Assembly: GCF_000244915.1 (NCBI RefSeq)
Contig: NZ_CM001442.1
Location: forward strand, 3,720,001-3,784,000
Reading direction: 5' to 3'
DNA length: 64,000 nucleotides
Source of the DNA: Bradyrhizobium sp. WSM471
Lineage (GTDB): Bacteria > Pseudomonadota > Alphaproteobacteria > Rhizobiales > Xanthobacteraceae
This document shows positions 19,449 to 27,731 of this stretch, piece after piece. The translations under genes and the position numbers were made by a program. The notes beneath the pieces are model-generated. The model was not told where the DNA came from. It ran no database searches and was given only the letters and a program-made list of their open reading frames with translations. Numbering within the stretch: the stretch's first letter is position 1; each line of letters starts with the position of its first letter.

Positions 19449-19457
19449 CGGCCTTTC

Positions 19458-19489
19458 GCGGCCGGCGCATGCGGCCATACGCCGGCCGC
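19458..19489 (+). terminator. probable terminator after the small coiled-coil gene
   Basis: Perfect 10-bp inverted repeat GCGGCCGGCG / CGCCGGCCGC with a 12-base loop, 9 bases after the stop codon; followed by CCTTGCG, so the U-tract is poor. Confidence 0.55.
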
Positions 19490-19571
19490 CCTTGCGCACG
19501 CGCCGCCGCTGCCGTTAGCTGAACCGAAATCGCAGGGCCGCACCTTGAGCCCGCGCAATCGGGAGTGAACG

Positions 19572-20795
19572 ATGGGGCCGCTGAAGGGCATCAAGGTCGT
19601 CGACATGACCACCGTGCTGATGGGTCCCTATGCGACCCAGATGCTCGGCGACTACGGCGCAGACGTCATCAAGGTGGAGTCTCTGGACGGTGACGTCACC
19701 CGCCTGATCGGTCCGATGCGGCACGCCGGCATGGGCCCGGTGTTTCTCAACACCAACCGCAGCAAGCGCTCGATCTGCCTTGACCTGAAAAAGCCCGCCG
19801 GCCGCGAGGCGGTGTTGCGGCTGCTCAAGGATGCCGACGTGCTGGTCTACAACGTCCGCCCGCAGGCGATGGCGCGGCTTCAACTCGGCTATGACGTTGT
19901 TGCCAAGATCAATCCGCGTCTGGTCTATGCCGGCGTGTTCGGCTTCGGCCAGGACGGGCCGTATGCTGCAAAACCGGCCTATGACGATCTGATCCAGGGC
20001 GCCACCGCGCTGCCGACCTTGATGGCGCAGACTGGTGACGGTGTGCCGCGCTATGTGCCGAACGCGCTGGTCGACCGCATCGTAGGCTTGACTGCCGTGG
20101 GCGCGATCTGCGCCAGCCTCGTGCATCGCGACCGCACCGGACGCGGCCAGCGCGTCGACATCCCGATGTTCGAGACCATGGCCGGCTTCGTCATGGGCGA
20201 CCACATGGGCGGATTGACCTATGAGCCCCCGCTCGACAAGGGCGGTTACGCCCGCCACCTCTCGCGCGACCGCCGGCCCTATAAGACATCAGACGGCTAT
20301 CTCAGCGTCATCGTCTACAACGACAAGCAGTGGGAGAACTTCTTCAAGGCGACGGGACGCGACGATCTGCGCGCCGATCCCAAGTTCGCGAGCTTCGCCG
20401 GCCGCGCCGCCAATATCGACGTCGTCTATGCCGAGCTCGCGCGCATCTTCGAGACGCGTTCCACGGCAGAATGGATCGACCTGCTGACCAGGGCGGACGT
20501 GCCTGTGATGCCGATGCACGACCTTGCGTCGATGCTGCACGATGAGCATCTGGAGGCGACCGGCTTTTTCCCAGTGGTGAACCATCCAACTGAAGGGCCG
20601 ATCCGGAGCATGAGGGTGACGGCGACCTGGTCGGAGACCGAGGCCGAACCGGTACGGCTTGCGCCGCAGCTCAACGAGCACGGCGCGGAAATCCTGCGTG
20701 AGATCGGCTATTCCGCCGACGAGATCGACGCCATGGTCCGCGATGGCGTCACCCGTTCGCCGCCCCGGAATGACGATGCACTGGTGCGCCCATGA
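19572..20795 (+). CDS. CaiB/BaiF (class III) CoA-transferase
   Basis: A 407-residue class III CoA-transferase. The first block MGPLKGIKVVDMTTVLMGPYATQ is split as typical: start, then GDYGADVIKVE, then NTNRSKRSICLDLK. The catalytic aspartate lies in the AYDDLIQG block (about residue 138). These enzymes move CoA between organic acids. It overlaps the next gene (ATGA), which with the third gene makes a coupled three-gene unit for activation and cleavage of an unknown acyl-CoA. GGGAGTGAACG precedes the ATG. Confidence 0.9.
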   Translation: MGPLKGIKVVDMTTVLMGPYATQMLGDYGADVIKVESLDGDVTRLIGPMRHAGMGPVFLNTNRSKRSICLDLKKPAGREAVLRLLKDADVLVYNVRPQAMARLQLGYDVVAKINPRLVYAGVFGFGQDGPYAAKPAYDDLIQGATALPTLMAQTGDGVPRYVPNALVDRIVGLTAVGAICASLVHRDRTGRGQRVDIPMFETMAGFVMGDHMGGLTYEPPLDKGGYARHLSRDRRPYKTSDGYLSVIVYNDKQWENFFKATGRDDLRADPKFASFAGRAANIDVVYAELARIFETRSTAEWIDLLTRADVPVMPMHDLASMLHDEHLEATGFFPVVNHPTEGPIRSMRVTATWSETEAEPVRLAPQLNEHGAEILREIGYSADEIDAMVRDGVTRSPPRNDDALVRP

Positions 20796-21928
20796 GCTTC
20801 ATCACCGGCGTCGGCCTCACGCCTTTCGGCAAGCACGGAGGTTCTTCCTCGCTCGACCTGATGAGCAAGGCCGCGCAGGCCGCACTCGATGATGCCGGGC
20901 TCAAGCGCGCCGAGATCGACGGCATCCTCTGCGGCTACTCGACCGTCTCGCCGCACATCATGCTGGCGACCGTCTTTGCCGAGCATTTCGGCATCCGCCC
21001 CAGTTACGCCCACGCCGTCCAGGTCGGCGGCGCGACCGGCCTCGCGATGACCATGCTCGCCCATCATCTGGTCGAAGCGCGCGTCGCCCGCAATGTGCTT
21101 GTCGTGGCCGGCGAGAACCGCCTCACCGGGCAGAGCCGCGATGCCTCGATCCAGGCGCTGGCGCAGGTCGGCCATCCCGACTACGAGGTGCCGCTCGGAC
21201 CGACCATTCCCGCCTATTACGGCCTGGTCGCTAACAGATACATGCACGAATACGGCGTGACAGAAGAAGACCTCGCCGAATTCGCGGTGCTGATGCGCAC
21301 CCACGCCTGCACTCATCCCGGTGCGCAATTCCAAGATCCCATCACTGTTTCCGACGTCATGGCCTCGAAGCCCGTGGCGATGCCGCTGAAGCTGCTCGAT
21401 TGCTGCCCGGTGTCCGACGGCGGCGCCGCCTTCGTCATCAGCCGCGAGCGGACCGGAGAGGCCGGCGTGCGCATTCGCGGCTGTGCCCAGGCTCATACCC
21501 ATCAGCACGTTACTGCAGCGCCCGCCCTGAGCGAACTCGGCGCCGAGATCTCCGTCGCCCGCGCCAGGGAGGCCACCGGCCTCGCGATTTCCGACGTGCG
21601 CTACGCCGCGATCTACGACAGCTTTACGATCACGCTCGCGATGCTGCTGGAAGACCTCGGCCTCGCTGGCCGGGGCGAGGCAGCCGCGCGCGTGCGCGCA
21701 GGCCATTTCAGCCGCGACGGCGCAATGCCGCTGAACACCCATGGCGGCCTGCTCAGCTACGGTCATTGCGGCGTCGGTGGCGCCATGGCGCATCTGGTCG
21801 AAACGCATCTGCAGATGACGGGGCGGGCGGCGAATCGTCAGGTGCGTGACGCCTCGATCTCGCTGCTGCACGGCGATGGCGGCGTGCTGTCGTCCCACGT
21901 GACCATGTTCCTGGAGCGGGTGCGATGA
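20792..21928 (+). CDS. thiolase-like protein lacking the nucleophile cysteine (SCP2/Ltp2-like)
   Basis: A 378-residue thiolase-fold protein. At the position of the active-site cysteine it reads VQVGGATGLAM, where the neighbouring thiolase has NACATGS, so the usual nucleophile is absent. The late motif LNTHGGLLSYGHCGVGG is kept, as is a tyrosine in AAIYDSFTI. Thiolase-like proteins without this cysteine that work with a DUF35 partner include the steroid side-chain retro-aldolases (Ltp2 type). It overlaps both the CoA-transferase and the DUF35 gene by 4 bases. An aldolase or CoA-binding role is possible; ordinary thiolysis is unlikely. Confidence 0.85.
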   Translation: MSFITGVGLTPFGKHGGSSSLDLMSKAAQAALDDAGLKRAEIDGILCGYSTVSPHIMLATVFAEHFGIRPSYAHAVQVGGATGLAMTMLAHHLVEARVARNVLVVAGENRLTGQSRDASIQALAQVGHPDYEVPLGPTIPAYYGLVANRYMHEYGVTEEDLAEFAVLMRTHACTHPGAQFQDPITVSDVMASKPVAMPLKLLDCCPVSDGGAAFVISRERTGEAGVRIRGCAQAHTHQHVTAAPALSELGAEISVARAREATGLAISDVRYAAIYDSFTITLAMLLEDLGLAGRGEAAARVRAGHFSRDGAMPLNTHGGLLSYGHCGVGGAMAHLVETHLQMTGRAANRQVRDASISLLHGDGGVLSSHVTMFLERVR

Positions 21929-22284
21929 GCGAGCGAATCGCGGACTGGACCCAAGGTGAGCAGGTCATCACCTTTCAGACCTGCACGTCATGCGGCCATG
22001 TGCAGTATTGCCATCGCGCTTTCTGCGCCGCCTGCGGTGCGTCCGATCCGCGCGAGCAGCGCGCCAGCGGCAAGGGCAGGGTCTATGCGAAGTCGCTGGT
22101 CTGCCGCGCCGCGACGCCTGAGACGCGGTCGCACGTACCCTACAACATCCTGCTGGTCGATTGCGCCGAGGGTTTTCGCATGATGGCGCATGGTGAGAAT
22201 GACCTCGCCATCGGCGATGAGGTCAGTGCGAGCTTCAAACCGTTCGCCGGAAAGATTGTGCCGTTCTTTGCCAAAGACAGATAA
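21925..22284 (+). CDS. DUF35 OB-fold/zinc-ribbon protein (thiolase partner)
   Basis: A 119-residue protein with an N-terminal rubredoxin-like zinc ribbon (CTSCGHVQYCHRAFCAACG, four cysteines in two CxxC pairs) and a C-terminal OB fold. Stand-alone DUF35 proteins bind CoA-ester enzymes of the thiolase/SCP2 type, and the coupled ATGA overlap with the preceding gene indicates such a complex here. Confidence 0.88.
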   Translation: MSERIADWTQGEQVITFQTCTSCGHVQYCHRAFCAACGASDPREQRASGKGRVYAKSLVCRAATPETRSHVPYNILLVDCAEGFRMMAHGENDLAIGDEVSASFKPFAGKIVPFFAKDR

Positions 22285-22299
22285 CGAACTTTGTCGAAT

Positions 22300-22385
22300 G
22301 TAGCCCGGATGGAGCGCAGCCAAATCCGGGGTTTTCACCTCACCGATAGACTCTCCCGGATTGCGCTGCGCTCCATCCGGGCTAC
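22300..22385. repeat. intergenic palindromic repeat, family A copy 2
   Basis: GTAGCCCGGATGGAGCGCAGC at the left is matched by GCTGCGCTCCATCCGGGCTAC at the right except for length of the written arms: more than 18 bases pair. Inside, AATCCGGG and CCCGGATT pair again. It starts 15 bases after the DUF35 gene. The remaining gap to 22515 holds only degenerate repeat-like sequence (a short GGTCCTGAGAGACC hairpin near 22435) and no gene. Confidence 0.8.
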
Positions 22386-22515
22386 TGCAGCAAAGCGAGC
22401 GGTGGGATTCGTCATTCGGGGGCGGTCCTGAGAGACCGAGCCTGGAACGGGAATTCTGGGCCTGGCCTGTGCGAGGGCCACCCCGGAATGACGAAAGCTC
22501 CCACGCGACTCCTAA

Positions 22516-22617
22516 CTAACGGCCGTAGAACAGGATGCTGGCGATGACGAGCATCGCCATCACCGCCAGCATATGCGCGAACGCTTCCGAGGCCGCCCCC
22601 TTGGTGGCTTCCTTCAT
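22516..22617 (-). CDS. putative 33-residue single-span membrane protein
   Basis: ATG at 22617 opens a 33-codon frame: MKEATKGAASEAF, then a hydrophobic helix (HMLAVMAMLVIASILFY) and GR. GGGAG lies about 9 bases before the ATG. Size, polarity and ribosome site fit a small inner-membrane protein of unknown role. There is no homology evidence. The 271 bases upstream of it, to the next gene, hold no other feature I can support. Confidence 0.5.
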   Translation of the reverse strand: MKEATKGAASEAFAHMLAVMAMLVIASILFYGR

Positions 22618-22888
22618 GCCATTTTCTCCCTAGACTTGGGCGTGACTCATCGATGCGCGGTTAGCGCCCGACGGCCAATTGTTTTTACTCGGAACACCCC
22701 TTGCGAGTATCCGCCGCGATTAAGTCCCCACGCGGCGAATATCGACTGTGCCAAGGTCGTTCAGCAATGCGGCGGCATTTTGACTCGATGTTGTTGCTCC
22801 TGCGGACGCGCAAGAATACAGTTTCGTGGAACTTTCGCCGCTAACGACAAAAAGCATCAAAGGCTTAGGGAAAAACTTCAGGAAAATC

Positions 22889-23416
22889 ATGGCCCGCATC
22901 AACTACAGCGATCCGTCCAAGGCATCCGACCGCACCCGCGAGATCCTCGACAAGAACCGCAATGCCAACATCTTCCGGATGATGTCGCACTCGCCGAGCT
23001 ATTTCGAGCAGTACTGCCGGCTCGGCGGCGCCATCCGCCACAAGGGTGAGCTCGATCCGATCGTGCGCGAGCTCGCGATCACCCGCACCGGCATTTTGTG
23101 CGAGGCGCCGTATGAGATCGTGGCGCACAAGCGCATCGGCAAGAACGTCGGCGTCACCGACGAGCAGAACGAGGCGCTCGAGAACTGGCAGGCCGCGACC
23201 TGTTTCGACGAGACGCAACGCGCCGCGCTCGCCTTCACCGACGAGATCGTCAAGCTGAACAAGCCGACGGATCCGACCTTCAAGGCGATCGCATCGAAAC
23301 TGACGCCGGCCGCGCTCGTCGAGCTGCAGCTCTCGGTCGGGTTCTACATCATGACGTCTAAGTTCCTGGAGACCTTTGAGATCGACCTTCAACCGGTCAC
23401 CGAAGTGGTAGGCTGA
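22889..23416 (+). CDS. carboxymuconolactone decarboxylase-like (AhpD-superfamily) protein
   Basis: A 175-residue all-helical CMD-domain protein. The family core is visible as VRELAITRTGILCEAPYEIVAHKRIGKNVGV, split over residues about 50-85. Only one cysteine of the AhpD CxxC site is kept, so thiol-disulfide activity is doubtful. True decarboxylase function is not implied. The start is ATG at 22889 after CAGGAAAAT; the frame is open upstream but is not family-like. It is followed after 26 bases by the MazG-like gene. Confidence 0.8.
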   Translation: MARINYSDPSKASDRTREILDKNRNANIFRMMSHSPSYFEQYCRLGGAIRHKGELDPIVRELAITRTGILCEAPYEIVAHKRIGKNVGVTDEQNEALENWQAATCFDETQRAALAFTDEIVKLNKPTDPTFKAIASKLTPAALVELQLSVGFYIMTSKFLETFEIDLQPVTEVVG

Positions 23417-23442
23417 TCGAGGCATTGCTGTGAGGGATGCTC

Positions 23443-23745
23443 ATGACGATCGATGAATATGCCGCCTGGGCTGCAACGATTGCGAAAGTCGATGAGCGTC
23501 CGTCCAACGAACGGCTGGCCTATCTGGGCCTCGGACTCGCCGGGGAGTCCGGCGAGGTGGCCGAGCACATCAAGAAGCTGCTCCGCGATGACTGGCTCGA
23601 CCAGGCCGGCCTCGTCGATGAACTGGGCGATGTCATCTACTACTGGGCCTGCCTGTGCGTGGCGACCGGCCAGCAGCCATCGGAGCTGCTCAAGACCAGC
23701 GCCGCCAAGATCAAGCGGCGGATCAGCGAGGCGGCGAGCCGCTAG
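23443..23745 (+). CDS. MazG-like NTP pyrophosphohydrolase domain protein
   Basis: A 100-residue single MazG domain. The metal-binding motif E-x2-E (GESGEVAEHIKK) and the later E-x2-D (VDELGDVIYYW) are present, as in house-cleaning nucleotide pyrophosphatases. ATG at 23443 is preferred, with GAGGG seven bases upstream; another ATG lies two codons before. Its 3' end is only 5 bases from the convergent glutaminase gene. Confidence 0.85.
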   Translation: MTIDEYAAWAATIAKVDERPSNERLAYLGLGLAGESGEVAEHIKKLLRDDWLDQAGLVDELGDVIYYWACLCVATGQQPSELLKTSAAKIKRRISEAASR

Positions 23746-23750
23746 GCCGC

Positions 23751-25598
23751 TCAGGTCGAGGTCAAGATATCCACCCTGGCGTTGGCGACGATCAGGCGAT
23801 CGGCCAGAAGCTGCGCAAGATTGCGCATGATGCGTTCGCTGGCGTGCGGGTGCTGCCTGCGGAAGCGGTCGAACGCTTTCAGGGGCACGTCGAACGCGGT
23901 CGCCGCCATGTCCGCGAATACGTCGGCCGAGCGAGTGGTCTCGATCAGGGCCATTTCGCCGAAGGCCATGCCGGCCGTGAGCGTCGCCAACCGCACGCCG
24001 TCGGGCAGCGTGACATGCACCGCGCCGCTGCGCAGGAAGAACAGGGCATCGGCGGGATCGCCCGTGGTGAGGATCTTTGCGCCCGACGGATAGGTTCGAA
24101 GTGTGCAGATCGAGGCGAGGTCGGTCAGCTCCTCCTCGCTCATGCCGGCGAGCAGCGGCTGTTCGGCGAGCTCGGTGGTCTCATGGAAGTCGATCGAACC
24201 GCCATAGCGGTAGACGATCTGGTCTTCGGCCCATTCGATTGCGGTGTCGAGCAGGTAGAAATCGCGGATGTTCTTGAGCTCCGCGGTCCATTCCCGCAGG
24301 CTGTCCCATTCCTTGGAGGCGCGCCTGACGCCTGACAGCACGACGGTCACATTCAGCGCCGCCAGCTCCTCGAACGCTTCGGCTACCAGCCGCGCCCCGG
24401 CGCGTGTGGTGGAGGTGACGCGGTGGAGATCGAAGATTACGAATTGCGGCCGCGGCCGGCCCGCAAGCCGGCGCGAGACATAGTCGACCGCCGACAGCGA
24501 CAGCGTGCCGACCAGCTCGATGACCCGCACCTCCTGCTCGTGGGCCGCGAGAATATCGCGCTCCTGCGGGCGGCGGACGCGCCGAGACGGGCTCTTGCCG
24601 ATGTCGTAGTCGGCGATGACGGCGTTGCGCGCATCATCGCTGCGGTTGAGCATGTGCAAATCGTAATGCGAGGACAGCGCCTCGCACACCTTGATGCCGC
24701 GCACGCTGTTGCCGTGCTTGTCGAGCCTCGGCGAATAGCTGCCGAGCCCGAGGCGGGCCGGGAGGGCGGCGAGGATTCCGCCGCCGACGCCGCTCTTGGC
24801 AGGGATGCCGATCCGGTAGATCCATTCGCCGGCATAGTCGTACATGCCCGACGACGTCATCACCGACAGCGTGCGCGAGATCGCGTAGGGCGTCAGCACC
24901 TGCTCGCCGGTGACCGGGTTGATGCCGCGATTGGCGAGCGTGGCCGCCATCACGGCGATGTCGCGCGCGGTGACCAGCACCGCGCATTGCCGGAAATAGA
25001 CGTCGAGCACGGCAGCGACATTGTCCGAGATCACCGCATTGGTCTTGAGGAGATAGCCGATGGCGCGGTTGCGGTCGCCGGTCTGGCTTTCGGAAGCGTA
25101 GACGGCCTCGTCGACGGCGAGGTCGCGGCCGGCAAAACGACCGAGCGCGAGGCGAATTTGCTCGAAGGCGTCCGGACCCTTGCTGTCGTGGATCAGCCCG
25201 GTGCAGGCGATCGCGCCGGCATTGACCATCGGGTTGAAGGGATGGTTCTCCGAGTTGAGCCGGATCGAGTTGAAGGGATCGCCTGAAGGCTCGACGCCGA
25301 TCGCGCTCTCGACCCTGTTTGCGCCGAGCAGGTCCAGCGCCAGTGCGAACACGAACGGCTTTGACATCGACTGGATGGTGAAGGGCACCCTGGAGTCGCC
25401 GACCTCGTAGACATGACCGTCCAGGGTCGCGAGGCTGACGCCGAAACAGGCAGGATCGGCCTTGCTCAGCTCGGGAATGTAATCGGCGACTGCGCCGGAG
25501 GACTCCGCCGAGAATTCATTGAGGCAATTGTCCAGAAACCGCAGCAAAGGCGGCTTCGAGCGGGTCCAGGCGGTGGCCAGAGGCGAAAGCGGTTTCAT
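23751..25598 (-). CDS. glsA: three-domain glutaminase: glutaminase A + STAS + cyclic-nucleotide-binding domain
   Basis: A 615-residue protein, twice the length of a plain glutaminase. Residues about 20-325 are a serine-dependent beta-lactamase-like glutaminase (S77-x2-K80 in QSMSK; NPMVNAGAI; GIPAKSGVGGG), which hydrolyses glutamine to glutamate and ammonia. Residues about 350-460 resemble a STAS domain, and 475-600 a cNMP-binding domain with FGEMALIETTRSA as the phosphate cassette. The start follows GAGAGGCG. It begins 22 bases after the TRAP permease stop codon on the same strand, so it is probably the last gene of the TAXI-TRAP operon. The extra domains suggest control by a cyclic nucleotide or partner protein. 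Confidence 0.9.
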   Translation of the reverse strand: MKPLSPLATAWTRSKPPLLRFLDNCLNEFSAESSGAVADYIPELSKADPACFGVSLATLDGHVYEVGDSRVPFTIQSMSKPFVFALALDLLGANRVESAIGVEPSGDPFNSIRLNSENHPFNPMVNAGAIACTGLIHDSKGPDAFEQIRLALGRFAGRDLAVDEAVYASESQTGDRNRAIGYLLKTNAVISDNVAAVLDVYFRQCAVLVTARDIAVMAATLANRGINPVTGEQVLTPYAISRTLSVMTSSGMYDYAGEWIYRIGIPAKSGVGGGILAALPARLGLGSYSPRLDKHGNSVRGIKVCEALSSHYDLHMLNRSDDARNAVIADYDIGKSPSRRVRRPQERDILAAHEQEVRVIELVGTLSLSAVDYVSRRLAGRPRPQFVIFDLHRVTSTTRAGARLVAEAFEELAALNVTVVLSGVRRASKEWDSLREWTAELKNIRDFYLLDTAIEWAEDQIVYRYGGSIDFHETTELAEQPLLAGMSEEELTDLASICTLRTYPSGAKILTTGDPADALFFLRSGAVHVTLPDGVRLATLTAGMAFGEMALIETTRSADVFADMAATAFDVPLKAFDRFRRQHPHASERIMRNLAQLLADRLIVANARVDILTST

Positions 25599-25620
25599 CG
25601 CCTCTCTTTGTGCAACGCAA

Positions 25621-27696
25621 TCAGGGCACGCGCAACCCGTCCGGCACCACGGTCTGCCGCCGGACCAGCAGCAGGGCGAGCAAAACCGTAGGGACGAGGA
25701 TGGCGAGGCCGAGCAGCGTCACCTGAATCTGCGACAGCGGCATGATGCCGCCGCCGGGGGTGGCCACCACGAACCCGCCGATCACGAGCAGCACGCGGAT
25801 TGGCCATTCCAGGGCACCGGCGCCGCGGAGATCGCCGACGAAGGGCTGGTAGCCCTGGATGCCGCCGCAGATGAACAGCGTGCCGAACGCCGCGAGCGCC
25901 ATCAAGCCGAGGCCGGCGAAATAGGGGCTCGGCCCCTGCAGCACCAGCGCCGGATTGAGCACGAAGAAGAACGGAATGAAATAGATGATGCTGCCGACCC
26001 ACATCGATTCCCAGCCCGTCTTCATCGCCGGCGAGCCGGCGATGCCTGCGGCCGCGAACGAGGCGATCGCGACTGGCGGGGTGATCGACGACAGCATGCC
26101 CCAGTAGAAGATGAACATGTGCACGGCCATCCTGTTCAGCCCGAGTTTCTCCAGCGCGGGTGCGACCAGGATGGCGAGGAAGATGTAGCAGGCCGTCGTT
26201 GTCAGCCCGAGCCCAAGGATCAGGCTGGTGAGGGCGCACATGCCGAGTAGCAGGAACGGATTGTCACCGGCGATGCGCAGCAAGTCGTTGGCGAGGCTCG
26301 ACACCACGCCGGTCATCGAGAAGGCGCCGATCAGCAGGCCGCAGCCAGCGAGGATGCCGACGAGCTCGACGAAGGTGCGGCCGTTGACCTCGAGGAATTT
26401 GCCGATGGTCGCGACAGTCCAGCGCGTGTCCTTCGAGAACAGCTGGTTAAGGACCAGAAGCAGGGCGGTGGCGTAGAACGGCGCATGGCTCTCGCGCTTG
26501 AAGTAGAGCAGCATCACGATCAGGAGGGCGATGACGAAGACGTAGTACCAGCCATCCTTGATCGTATCCATGACGCGCGGCAACTCCGCGCGCGGAATGC
26601 CCTTCAGCCCGTGTCGTGCGGCGTAGGAATCGACCTGCATGAACAGGCCGATGTAATAGAGCACCGCCGGAATGATGGCTGCGAGCGCGACATCGGCGTA
26701 GCTGACGTTGAGGAACTGTGCGATCACGAAAGCGGTCGCGCCCATCACCGGCGGCGCCAGCACCGCGCCGGTCGAGGCACAGGCCTCGATCGCGCCGGCA
26801 TAGGAGGCGCGAAAGCCGCTCTTCTTCATCACCGGGATGGTCATCGTGCCGGCGGTCAGCACGTTGGAGATGATCGAGCCCGACATCATGCCGAGCAGGC
26901 CGCTGGCGAAGATGCAGACCTTCGCCGCGCCGCCACGGAACGTGCCGCACAGGGCGAAGGCGAGATTGATGAAGAACTTTCCGGCGCCGGTCATCATGAG
27001 CGCGGTGCCGAACACCAGGAAGCCGATTACGGTGTCGGCAAACGCCTGGATGGGAATGCCGAGCAGGCTCTCGCCCGAAAGCACGTGATAGGCGGTCGCC
27101 TGCTCCAGCGTCGACTGCGTGCCGCGGAACGGACCTAACCAGCTGGATTCTGCGAACAGCGGATAGACGGTGAAGGGAAGCACGCTCAGAAGCAGGCTCC
27201 AGCCGCCGGTCCGGCGCAGCGCCTCCATCAGCATCACCCACATCACGAGACCCGCGGCGGTCACGCTGTTCGGCGCGCCGCCGAATTCCCAGCCGGCCTC
27301 CGCGGCCTTGCGGACGTTCGACATCAACACGAGCGCCGCGGCAAAGGTCACGACGAAGCAGACAAGGTCATACCAGGGAATGCGGTCGAGCGGCGCGCGC
27401 GGGGTCCCCGGGAAGATCAGGAACGTGAACGGCAGCATCAGCGCGATCAGGAGATAGAAGTACTCCGTGTTGAGCTGGGTGTAGCCGACGAAGAAGCGCA
27501 GCGAGAATTGCTGGTTGATGCAGAGCAGGATGGTCGCTGCGGTCGCGACGACGAGCATCCAGCGCCAGGCACCGCGCAAGCTTCGCACGCGCGTGACCTC
27601 CGCCTCCTGCATGTTGCCGGCGGCGCCATGAGGATCGTCGAACACGATCCGCTTGGCCTCGTCCTGCGGGGCGGTGGAGACTGAAGCAGACGACAT
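25621..27696 (-). CDS. TRAP transporter permease, fused small and large subunits (TAXI-associated)
   Basis: A 691-residue DctQM-type fusion with four N-terminal and about twelve further membrane helices, typical of permeases paired with TAXI binding proteins. Blocks such as GAIEACASTGAVLAPPVMGA (split in the sequence) and GLTTTACYIF are characteristic. It uses the ion gradient, not ATP. It lies between the TAXI binding protein (35 bases upstream) and the glutaminase gene (22 bases downstream), all on the minus strand. Confidence 0.93.
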   Translation of the reverse strand: MSSASVSTAPQDEAKRIVFDDPHGAAGNMQEAEVTRVRSLRGAWRWMLVVATAATILLCINQQFSLRFFVGYTQLNTEYFYLLIALMLPFTFLIFPGTPRAPLDRIPWYDLVCFVVTFAAALVLMSNVRKAAEAGWEFGGAPNSVTAAGLVMWVMLMEALRRTGGWSLLLSVLPFTVYPLFAESSWLGPFRGTQSTLEQATAYHVLSGESLLGIPIQAFADTVIGFLVFGTALMMTGAGKFFINLAFALCGTFRGGAAKVCIFASGLLGMMSGSIISNVLTAGTMTIPVMKKSGFRASYAGAIEACASTGAVLAPPVMGATAFVIAQFLNVSYADVALAAIIPAVLYYIGLFMQVDSYAARHGLKGIPRAELPRVMDTIKDGWYYVFVIALLIVMLLYFKRESHAPFYATALLLVLNQLFSKDTRWTVATIGKFLEVNGRTFVELVGILAGCGLLIGAFSMTGVVSSLANDLLRIAGDNPFLLLGMCALTSLILGLGLTTTACYIFLAILVAPALEKLGLNRMAVHMFIFYWGMLSSITPPVAIASFAAAGIAGSPAMKTGWESMWVGSIIYFIPFFFVLNPALVLQGPSPYFAGLGLMALAAFGTLFICGGIQGYQPFVGDLRGAGALEWPIRVLLVIGGFVVATPGGGIMPLSQIQVTLLGLAILVPTVLLALLLVRRQTVVPDGLRVP

Positions 27697-27731
27697 GATC
27701 GACCCCGCGCGTGGGCAATTAACGCTGAGAA

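Noticed and set aside
17957..22284. A steroid-degradation cluster, because of SCP2-type thiolases and a DUF35 protein
   Set aside because: No steroid ring-cleavage, CYP125-like, or ChsE-type genes are nearby; only the catalytic style is similar.
23751..25598. Two fused genes or a frameshift creating an artificial long glutaminase
   Set aside because: The frame is continuous, and the STAS-like and cNMP-binding parts follow in order with normal codon use, so a genuine multidomain protein is more likely.
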